64,000 nucleotides of DNA from Allopusillimonas ginsengisoli (GTDB taxonomy: Bacteria; Pseudomonadota; Gammaproteobacteria; Burkholderiales; Burkholderiaceae_B). Where the stretch lies: assembly GCA_005239165.1 (NCBI GenBank), contig RAPG01000005.1, positions 186,001 to 250,000 of the forward strand, in the 5' to 3' direction. The notes under the pieces are model-generated. The model saw only the letters and a program-made list of their open reading frames with translations, did no database searches and had not been told where the DNA came from. Each line of letters opens with the position of its first letter. Position 1 is the stretch's first letter. The position numbers were made by a program, and so were the translations under genes. Positions 57,119 to 64,000 of the stretch are shown here, piece after piece.

Positions 57119-58291
57119 TTATTCCCAGCTAAGTGCGCCGCCTGTCTGATATTCGATGACGCGTGTCTCGAAAAAGTTGCGCTCTTTCTTTAAGTCGATC
57201 ATTTCGGCCATCCATGGGAAGGGGTTTTCTTGCTGCGCAAACAGTGGCTCGATGCCGATCTGCTGGCAGCGCCGATTGGCAATGAAGCGCAGATATGACT
57301 TGAACATTGAGGCGTTCAAACCCAGTACGCCGCGAGGCATGGTGTCTTCAGCGTAAGCATATTCAAGGCTTACAGCCTGTTTGAACAATTCGCGTATCTC
57401 GTCGCGGAACGCTGTCGTCCACAAGTGTGGGTTCTCGAGCTTGATCGTGTTGATGAGATCGATGCCGAAATTGCAGTGCATGGATTCGTCGCGAAGAATG
57501 TACATGTACTGCTCGGCGGCACCGGTCATTTTGTTCTGTCGACCAAGCGCAAGTATTTGCGTAAATCCAACATAAAAGAAGAGGCCTTCCATCATGCATG
57601 CAAAAACGATGAGTGATTTAAGCAGTGTCTGGTCGGCTTCTGGTGTGCCGGTTTCGAAATGAGGATCAGCAATTGTGTTGATGAAGGGGATGAGGAACTC
57701 GTCTTTGGCGACGATGGACGGAACTTCGTTATACGCATTGAAGATCTCGCCTTCGTCCAGATCGAGGCTCTCGACGATGTATTGGTAAGCGTGCGTGTGG
57801 ATAGCTTCTTCGAACGCCTGGCGCAGCAAAAACTGGCGACACTCGGGGGCTGTGATGTGGCGGTAAGTGCCAAGCACAATATTGTTGGCGGCCAGTGAGT
57901 CTGCCGTGACAAAGAACCCAAGGTTGCGTTTGACAATGCGGCGCTCGTCTTCGGTCAGCCCATTGGGGTCCTTCCACAGGGCGATGTCTCGCGACATATT
58001 GATTTCTTGCGGCATCCAGTGGTTGGCGCACGTGGCCAGGTATTTCTCCCAGGCCCATTTGTACTTGAACGGCACGAGCTGGTTGACGTCTGTTTTACCG
58101 TTGATGATGCGCTTGTCGGCGGCGCGCACGCGACCTGTGGCGTCTGAGGAGATGCCAGTGGCTACGGGCTGCGGTGCTGGTATGGCGTTGTCGTTGTGAG
58201 CCTGTGTGCTTGGCAGCGCTGGTGCTGCAGCACCGTTGGTGGCGGCAGGATTGGCAGGGTGTGAAGCAGAGGTGTCGTCCCAATTCAACAT
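57119..58291 (-). CDS. nrdB: Ribonucleoside-diphosphate reductase class Ia, beta subunit
   Basis: 390 residues from ATG 58291 (MLNWDDTSA), which has AGGA eight bases upstream; a frame open 20 codons earlier overlaps nrdA. R2 houses the di-iron/tyrosyl radical. Metal ligands lie in [18 protein letters not shown] and [14 protein letters not shown], with the earlier Glu/Asp in [13 protein letters not shown]. The Ala/Pro-rich N-terminal 60 residues are longer than in E. coli NrdB. The C-terminus that docks in R1 ends GGALSWE. Confidence 0.95.
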   Translation of the reverse strand: MLNWDDTSASHPANPAATNGAAAPALPSTQAHNDNAIPAPQPVATGISSDATGRVRAADKRIINGKTDVNQLVPFKYKWAWEKYLATCANHWMPQEINMSRDIALWKDPNGLTEDERRIVKRNLGFFVTADSLAANNIVLGTYRHITAPECRQFLLRQAFEEAIHTHAYQYIVESLDLDEGEIFNAYNEVPSIVAKDEFLIPFINTIADPHFETGTPEADQTLLKSLIVFACMMEGLFFYVGFTQILALGRQNKMTGAAEQYMYILRDESMHCNFGIDLINTIKLENPHLWTTAFRDEIRELFKQAVSLEYAYAEDTMPRGVLGLNASMFKSYLRFIANRRCQQIGIEPLFAQQENPFPWMAEMIDLKKERNFFETRVIEYQTGGALSWE

Positions 58292-58341
58292 GTCTGTGTC
58301 CTGTAGTAGGTTGTTGGCAAGCGAGTTCTCGGTTTCAGGGC

Positions 58342-61263
58342 CTATTGGCAAGCCTCACACTCTTCAAAGCCCTCGTCTCCCGGACGCATGGTGCACGCGG
58401 CACCAACGATTTCTTCTGGTGGCAGCGGGGTGGCAGCCATTGGGGCGGTTGCACCCAAGGTCACGCCTTCGTTGCTGCTGGGCACGGCGTTTAACTCGCC
58501 TCCGCGGCCAGTTGATTTCTCGGCATTGGTGGCCCCGATAGAACGCAGGTAGTACGTGGTTTTAAGACCGCGCTTCCAGGCCAGCTTGTAGGTATCGTCG
58601 AGCTTCTTGCCTGAAACGCCCGCCATGAATATGTTGAGCGACTGCGCCTGGTCTATCCATTTTGAACGGCGTGCCGCGCATTCAATCACCCAGGTGGGGT
58701 CGATTTCAAACGCCGTGGCATACAGATCGCGCAGATCGTCAGGTATGCGATCAATACGGGCCAGGCTGCCGTCAAAATATTTGAGGTCTGCAACCATGAC
58801 TTCGTCCCACAGCCTGTGTTCTTTCAGATCACGCACCAGGTAGTCGTTGACGACGGTGAATTCGCCAGACAGATTCGATTTGACGTAAAGGTTGCGGTAG
58901 TTGGGTTCAATGCACGGCGACACGCCGATGATGTTGGAGATGGTGGCGGTAGGAGCAATGGCCACGCAGTTGGAATTGCGCATGCCATGCGCGGCGATGT
59001 GCTGACGCAGCGAGCCCCAGTCGAGTGAACTGCTGTTGTCTATGTCGACATGGCCGCCGCGTTCTTCGCGCAGCATGGCCAGGGTGTCTTGCGGCAAAAT
59101 GCCGCGGTCCCACAGCGAACCCTTGAAGCTGGAGTATGCGCCACGCTCGGCAGCCAGCTTGCTGGAAGCCCAGTAGGCGTAGTAGCACAACGCTTCCATG
59201 GACCGGTCGGAGAATTCGACAGCGGCATCAGACGCAAACGGTAGGCGCATCATGTGCAGGCAGTCCTGAAAGCCCATGACCCCCATGCCGACAGGGCGGT
59301 GACGCACGTTGGCGTTGCGCGCCTTGGCCACGGCGTAAAAGTTGATGTCGATGACGTTATCGAGCATGCGCATGGCCGTGGTGATCGTGCGCTCGAGTTT
59401 TTTGTGATCCAGCTCGTATTGCCCGTCGGCATTCTGAATAAGATGTGCCGCAAGGTTGACTGAGCCAAGATTGCAGACCGCGATTTCGGTTTCGCTGGTA
59501 TTGAGCGTGATCTCGGTGCAAAGATTAGAGCTGTGTATAACACCCACGTGCTGTTGTGGCGAGCGCACGTTGCACGCATCCTTGAATGTGATCCAGGGGT
59601 GGCCGGTTTCGAACAGCATGGACAGCATCTTGCGCCAGAGCTGCAGCGCGGGGACTTTTTTATAGAGCGTCAGCTCGCCGCGTGCGGCCTTCTCTTCGTA
59701 GGCTACATAAGCGTTCTCGAATGCACGGCCATACTTGTCGTGCAGATCGGGGGTGTCGGAGGGCGAAAAAAGCGTCCATTCGCCTTCTTCCATGACCCGC
59801 TTCATGAACAGGTCGGGAACCCAGTTGGCCGTGTTCATGTCGTGGGTACGGCGGCGTTCGTCACCGGTATTCTTGCGCAGCTCAAGAAACTCTTCGATGT
59901 CGAGATGCCATGTTTCGAGGTAGGCGCAGACGGCGCCCTTGCGCTTGCCGCCCTGGTTGACGGCCACAGCCGTATCGTTGACGACTTTGAGAAAGGGCAC
60001 CACTCCCTGGCTTTCTCCGTTGGTGCCCTTGATATGGCTGCGCATGGCGCGCACGGGCGTCCAGTCGTTGCCCAGGCCGCCGGCATACTTGGCAAGCAGC
60101 GCGTTGTCTTTAATTGCGTCGTAGATGCCGCAAAGATCGTCGGAGACGGTTGTGAGGTAGCACGATGAAAGTTGTGAGTGCACGGTGCCTGAGTTAAACA
60201 GCGTGGGGGTCGAGCTCATGAAATCGAAGGAGGACAGAATTTCATAGAACTGGATGGCGCGAGCTTCACGCTCGATTTCATTGAGTGCCAGCCCCATGGC
60301 GACGCGCATGAAAAACACCTGGGGCAGCTCTATGCGGCGGCCACGCAGGTGCAGAAAGTAGCGGTCGTACAGGGTTTGCAGACCCAGATAATTGAATTGC
60401 TGGTCGCGCCCGGCCTTGAGTGCGGCGCCCAGACGTTCAAGGTCGAACTGTGCCAGCCTGGGGTCAAGCAGTTCGCTTGCTATCCCCGTTTTAATGAACT
60501 GAGGAAAGTACGATGCATAACGTGTTGTCATTTCAGACTGCGCAACTTCCTCACCGAGTACTTCTTTGCGGATAGTGTGTAGCAGCAGTCTGGCCGTGAC
60601 CTGGCTGTAAGCGGGGTCGGTTTCGACCAGCGCCCGTGCCGAAAGAATGGCAGACTTGAACACTTCGTCGACAGGGATTCCGTCATAGAGATTTTTGACG
60701 GTTTCAGCCAGTATGGTCTCAACGTCAATGTCGTGTGGCAGGTTGACGCTGGCCTCTTGAATAGTGGAGCGTAACCTGACCAAATCGAGTGGGCGCTTGA
60801 CGCCGCCGTCAGTCACATGGATGGTGGTTTGTTCGGAGACAGGTGGTGTTTGCTGCGTGGCGCGGGCACGCTCTTGTGCGCGTTTTTCACGGTACAGCAC
60901 ATAGGCACGGGCCACATCGTGCTCGCCCGAGCGCATAAGGGCGAGCTCTACCTGATCTTGTACGTCTTCAATATGGAAGGTGCCACCGCCTGGGCGATTA
61001 CGCATGAGTGCAGTGACAACTTGCCCGGTGAGGTTTTCAACGATCTCGCGAATGCGTGCAGAGGCGGCGCTCTGGCCACCTTGTACAGCCAGAAAAGCCT
61101 TGGTAACTGCCACGGAGATTTTGTTGGGCTCAAAAGTTACCACGGCGCCATTGCGGCGGATAATGTGGAAGTTATCCCATTGATCGCCGGCGACGGGGTT
61201 AAATGACCTGGAAGACGATATGGGCGGTGCGAATGTTTGCCCGGGCTCGGTGTGTGTCTGCAT
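58342..61263 (-). CDS. nrdA: Ribonucleoside-diphosphate reductase class Ia, alpha subunit
   Basis: 973 residues. An N-terminal ATP-cone allosteric domain ([20 protein letters not shown], from about 38) is followed by a second cone-like stretch near 150-250 and then the barrel. Active-site parts are [14 protein letters not shown], the N-x-C-x-E motif in [11 protein letters not shown], and the redox tail CEACQ. It reduces ribonucleotides to deoxyribonucleotides with NrdB. NrdR-box-like palindromes lie upstream. Confidence 0.96.
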   Translation of the reverse strand: MQTHTEPGQTFAPPISSSRSFNPVAGDQWDNFHIIRRNGAVVTFEPNKISVAVTKAFLAVQGGQSAASARIREIVENLTGQVVTALMRNRPGGGTFHIEDVQDQVELALMRSGEHDVARAYVLYREKRAQERARATQQTPPVSEQTTIHVTDGGVKRPLDLVRLRSTIQEASVNLPHDIDVETILAETVKNLYDGIPVDEVFKSAILSARALVETDPAYSQVTARLLLHTIRKEVLGEEVAQSEMTTRYASYFPQFIKTGIASELLDPRLAQFDLERLGAALKAGRDQQFNYLGLQTLYDRYFLHLRGRRIELPQVFFMRVAMGLALNEIEREARAIQFYEILSSFDFMSSTPTLFNSGTVHSQLSSCYLTTVSDDLCGIYDAIKDNALLAKYAGGLGNDWTPVRAMRSHIKGTNGESQGVVPFLKVVNDTAVAVNQGGKRKGAVCAYLETWHLDIEEFLELRKNTGDERRRTHDMNTANWVPDLFMKRVMEEGEWTLFSPSDTPDLHDKYGRAFENAYVAYEEKAARGELTLYKKVPALQLWRKMLSMLFETGHPWITFKDACNVRSPQQHVGVIHSSNLCTEITLNTSETEIAVCNLGSVNLAAHLIQNADGQYELDHKKLERTITTAMRMLDNVIDINFYAVAKARNANVRHRPVGMGVMGFQDCLHMMRLPFASDAAVEFSDRSMEALCYYAYWASSKLAAERGAYSSFKGSLWDRGILPQDTLAMLREERGGHVDIDNSSSLDWGSLRQHIAAHGMRNSNCVAIAPTATISNIIGVSPCIEPNYRNLYVKSNLSGEFTVVNDYLVRDLKEHRLWDEVMVADLKYFDGSLARIDRIPDDLRDLYATAFEIDPTWVIECAARRSKWIDQAQSLNIFMAGVSGKKLDDTYKLAWKRGLKTTYYLRSIGATNAEKSTGRGGELNAVPSSNEGVTLGATAPMAATPLPPEEIVGAACTMRPGDEGFEECEACQ

Positions 61264-61344
61264 GAATACTCCTGAGATAACGACGCGCGCATAGGTGCGC
61301 TCGGGCAGTTTGATGGGCTGTATTTGTGCCCGACTGCGTGTTTG

Positions 61345-61399
61345 CTACAAGATATTGATGAAGAGGGCTATTTGGTCGTGAAACCACAAGATGTTGTGG
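61345..61399. promoter_or_regulatory. Candidate NrdR boxes upstream of nrdAB
   Basis: CCACAAGATGTTGTGG (61384-61399) is a 16-bp palindrome close to the NrdR pattern ACA-N-ATAT-N-TGT, and CTACAAGATATTGATG (61345-61360) is a weaker copy. Their start-to-start distance is 39 bp, longer than the usual 31 or so. They sit 80-140 bp upstream of nrdA. Confidence 0.5.
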
Positions 61400-61719
61400 T
61401 ATTTGGTTTCTGGAGGGCTAATTGTAGTAATTGAGGGGCCTTGATGCAAGTCAAAAAAAGCCAGTTTTACCGGGCTTATTTCTCAATCACGAGCACGGTG
61501 CACGTGCTGGCCGCGGGGGGCGCGATGATCTGTAAAAAGCGATCAAGAGAGCGCAGGACACCTTGCGGGCGAGTGCCGGGGGTGTGTTCAGGCTTGCCGC
61601 TTTGCGAGGCTGGCTAGCACCCGCACCCGTGCCCGATTTCAGGTTTCAGATGTCTGTAGGTGATACGATTACAGCCTGCGGGCGCGGAGTGCCGCTCGCG
61701 TCTTTCCAGGGAAGCCTAC
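61400..61719. other. Intergenic region between nrdA regulatory sites and the small lipoprotein gene
   Basis: No convincing coding sequence or RNA gene is seen. The right end should carry the lipoprotein promoter; TACGAT near 61661-61666 is a possible -10 box. Confidence 0.4.
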
Positions 61720-62214
61720 ATGCATAAAGTTAACTTCCGTCGCGTCGGAGTTGTTACCGGTTTCGTCGTTGCTGCCGTAATCTCAGGCTGCGCCACGCCG
61801 CCACCTTCGGCGTCCAAGTCTGAGGCTCAGCCGCCTGCTTGCCAGGCTGCAGCGCAAAACGATGCGCTTACGGGAAACTGGCTGAGCGTAAGACAGCAAA
61901 AAGGCGTCAGCGGTGAACTGCGCACATTGTTCACGCTGAACCAGGACGGCACCATGGCCTACACCGAGTTGTTGAAACGAGGCAAGAGCCCGTCTCAGGG
62001 CTTGTCTGAGACCGGCTGCTGGACACACGCAGGAGGTGCGCTGGTATTGCAGACCCTGCTTTCAAACGGTGCACCTGTGAGCCTGGAAGACCCTATTTAT
62101 AAAAACAGTTATGTGGTCGAGGCAAACGCTGGCGACTCGCTGACACTGCGCAGTGCAGAAGGTGCACGTATTAAGGCCCGGCGTATGTCGCCGGGGTATC
62201 GCTTGCCTTTCTGA
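61720..62214 (+). CDS. Small putative lipoprotein of unknown function
   Basis: 164 residues from ATG 61720 ([10 protein letters not shown]); the frame is open further upstream, but those residues would precede the signal peptide. The lipobox VISGC places a lipidated Cys near residue 25. The mature part has [20 protein letters not shown] and [19 protein letters not shown], suggesting a small beta-structured domain as in lipocalin-like or META-type lipoproteins. I do not recognise the family with certainty. Convergent with gltX. Confidence 0.75.
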   Translation: MHKVNFRRVGVVTGFVVAAVISGCATPPPSASKSEAQPPACQAAAQNDALTGNWLSVRQQKGVSGELRTLFTLNQDGTMAYTELLKRGKSPSQGLSETGCWTHAGGALVLQTLLSNGAPVSLEDPIYKNSYVVEANAGDSLTLRSAEGARIKARRMSPGYRLPF

Positions 62215-62235
62215 GCCGCCACGGCCAACCCAGGA

Positions 62236-63650
62236 TCAGGCGGCGGCTGTTGACAGTCGCTGCAGCACTCGCTCCCGGCCCAGTATTGCCAGTACGGTTC
62301 CGATCGCTGGCGTCTGTTTTTTCCGGTAACGGCCAGTCGCAGTGGAATCGCCAGCTTGGGCATTTTAATGCCATGATCTACCAGCATGGCCTTGATGAGT
62401 GCATCAAGGTCATGGGCTGACCACTCTGGCAGTACCGAGGCTTTAGCCGCGAAGTCTGCCAGCAGCAGGCGAGCTGCATGATCAACATGCTCGGCAAGAA
62501 GCTCTGTGCTGGCGGGCTCGTAGGCGCCGCAAAACAGCATTGCACCCTCTGCGAGCTGGTTAAGCGTTTCGGCGCGGTCTTTGAGCAGTGCCATCACTGC
62601 GCGCAGATCGACTGCGTCAGGCTCGCCGCCCAAATCTCGAATGCGCGGAGCCACGCGTTTGGCAAGATCGTCATCATTGCTGTGCTTGATGTAGTGGGCG
62701 TTGACCCAGTTAAGTTTTTTTGGATCCCACTGCGCGGCTGACTTGGTCAGGTTGTGCGTGTCGAACCACTCGACCAGTTGCTCGCGGTTGAAGAGTTCTT
62801 CGTCGCCGTGACTCCAGCCCAGGCGGGCCAGGTAGTTAATCATGGCTTCTGGCAGGTAACCCGCCTTGTCGTATTCCATGACGCTGACTGCGCCGTGTCG
62901 CTTGGAAAGCTTTTGGCCGTCGGGACCGAGAATCATGGGCAAGTGCCCATATTGCGGAAGGGTGGCATTAAGCGCCCGCAGAATATTGATTTGTCTGGGC
63001 GTGTTGTTGACATGATCATCGCCGCGCAATACGTGCGTAATCTGCATGTCCCAGTCGTCGACAACAACGCAGAAATTGTACGTGGGCGTGCCGTCGGGCC
63101 GGGCGATGATGAGGTCGTCGAGCTCGGCATTGTCTATGGCGATGGGGCCTTTTATAAGGTCGTCCCAACTTGTCACGCCTTCTAGTGGGTTTTTGAAACG
63201 CACTACAGGATTGCGGTCGGCAGGCACGGCGGGCAGAGTTTTTCCGGGCTCGGGTCTCCAGGTACCATCGTACCGGGGCTTCATGCCCGCAGCCCGTGCT
63301 TTTTCGCGCATGGCTTCCACCTCGTCGGGGCTGCTGTAGCAGTAGTAGGCTGTGCCTTCTTGCAGCATCTGGGCAATGACTTCGCGATAGCGATCCATGC
63401 GCTGCATCTGATAAAACGGGCCTTCGTCTGGCTGCATGCCCAGCCATTGCATGCCATCAAGTATGGCCTGAACCGCTTCCGGGGTTGAGCGTGCGACGTC
63501 AGTGTCTTCAATGCGTAGTACGAACACGCCCTTGTGGTGCCTGGCAAACGCCCATGAGAACAGGGCGGTGCGGGCGCCGCCCAAATGCAGATAACCCGTG
63601 GGCGACGGTGCAAAGCGGGTTCGAATGGCAGGGGAGGTGGACGTGGTCAT
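62236..63650 (-). CDS. gltX: Glutamyl-tRNA synthetase, frameshifted near the 3' end as sequenced
   Basis: Class I synthetase charging tRNA(Glu). The HIGH-equivalent is in [20 protein letters not shown] and the KMSKS-equivalent is KLSKRHG. The frame is normal until LRLAVTGK, then diverges at the T6 run 62317-62322. One more base restores [20 protein letters not shown] and RLSTAAA, with a stop at 62236-62238 and a 471-residue protein of normal size. Without it the frame runs to 62109, replacing the anticodon-binding end. A sequencing error is the likely cause because the gene is essential. Confidence 0.94.
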
Positions 63651-63755
63651 TGCTAATCTTTAAAGTATGCGCAGCCCGGGCCGCGCGCTTGAAATGAAAT
63701 CAAACCTCTATTTTAGAGTACGCTTAAGTAATCTTGTCAGAACCCCGTCAACCCT

Positions 63756-64000
63756 ATGCCACGACACCGCCTGATCGCCCTGTTCGAACCTAGCAGCGTG
63801 CTGGTTATTGCTGATCGGCCATTGCCTATCGTCGACAATCCGCCTGTGCGCCTCAGCAAGTCATTCGGCTACGTCCAGACGCATGCCGGCAAACCCGTCG
63901 AGCTGCCGCCAGGGCTGGCAGGCGTACCCGAAGGCGGTCGTCTCGATCAGGCCATTGTGCGAGTGGCTCCGCCCCAAGTGCCCCAGGTGCTGGAGGCGTT
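63756..64000 (+). CDS. Unidentified protein, N-terminal part only
   Basis: An ATG at 63756 opens a frame that runs uninterrupted to the window edge (81 codons). It begins MPRHRLIALFEPSSVLVIAD, and the LFEPSSVLVI stretch resembles the start of CoA-binding domains of the NDP-forming acyl-CoA synthetase / Pat acetyltransferase group. That is a guess from a few residues. Codon use looks like that of neighbouring genes. Confidence 0.6.
   Translation, partial: MPRHRLIALFEPSSVLVIADRPLPIVDNPPVRLSKSFGYVQTHAGKPVELPPGLAGVPEGGRLDQAIVRVAPPQVPQVLEA

Noticed and set aside
62236-63650. Programmed frameshifting to explain the gltX break
   Set aside because: GltX has no known programmed shift, and the same one-base loss occurs in unrelated genes; a sequencing error is simpler.

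Overview
The window reads as chromosome of a betaproteobacterium of the order Burkholderiales, most likely family Alcaligenaceae (Bordetella / Achromobacter / Pusillimonas / Advenella relatives). The reasons are the gene orders gatB-gatA-gatC // mreB-mreC-mreD-mrdA-rodA, rplU-rpmA-obgE-proB and accB-accC-prmA, a Bug-type periplasmic binding protein, and a lysine/alanine-repeat histone H1-like protein of the BpH1 type. Species is not determinable by reading. I see no insertion sequence, prophage, CRISPR array, tRNA or rRNA.

Layout. 1-2160 (minus): gatCAB amidotransferase, with gatB cut by the window edge. 2390-8069 (plus): mreBCD-mrdA-rodA cell-shape operon. 8041-10894 (minus): ftsE-ftsX-mutY, whose last gene overlaps rodA tail to tail. 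11093-15308 (plus): four-gene general L-amino-acid ABC transporter (Aap type), followed by an orphan Bug protein and an OmpA-type lipoprotein. 17438-20796: an XRE regulator, an unusual winged-helix regulator with a degenerate receiver domain, and a divergent pair of D-amino-acid dehydrogenase and Lrp-type regulator. 20967-25570 (minus): argJ, then rplU-rpmA-obgE-proB. 25816-33914: a MarR regulator, a DUF2817 metallopeptidase-like gene and an operon for aerobic CoA-dependent degradation of an ortho-substituted benzoate, probably 2-aminobenzoate (anthranilate). 33979-37250: hemL, thiE and thiD (minus) and rubredoxin (plus). 37291-39069: yqgE, ruvX and an acyltransferase (plus). 39066-47752 (minus): mpl, an esterase, an RNB ribonuclease, tonB, aroE, mtgA, lptG and apaH. 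48115-54570 (plus): a TlpA-like protein, aroQ, accB, accC, prmA, a DUF3426 protein and a PfkB kinase. 54704-64000: a glycine-zipper lipoprotein, yggT, the histone H1-like gene, nrdB-nrdA, a small lipoprotein, gltX and the start of one more gene.

Most of this is housekeeping: translation fidelity, cell envelope, nucleotide, fatty-acid and cofactor synthesis. The accessory content is mainly 25816-33914. There the N-terminal flavin monooxygenase / C-terminal Old-Yellow-Enzyme fusion, an aryl-CoA ligase, an enoyl-CoA hydratase, an SDR dehydrogenase and a Rid-family protein form one tight plus-strand run. The Rid protein lacks the arginine that binds the substrate carboxylate in RidA. That would fit a CoA-thioester enamine substrate, and it is the most interesting functional hypothesis here.

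Two cautions on structure. First, at least six apparent one-base deletions, all in A/T homopolymers, break five genes (abmA-like, hemL, a YqiA-type esterase, the histone H1-like gene twice, gltX). Because hemL and gltX should be essential, uncorrected homopolymer sequencing errors are the simplest explanation. Second, two unrelated minisatellites, each exactly 7 x 21 bp, lie at the 5' end of mutY and between mpl and the TlpA-like gene.
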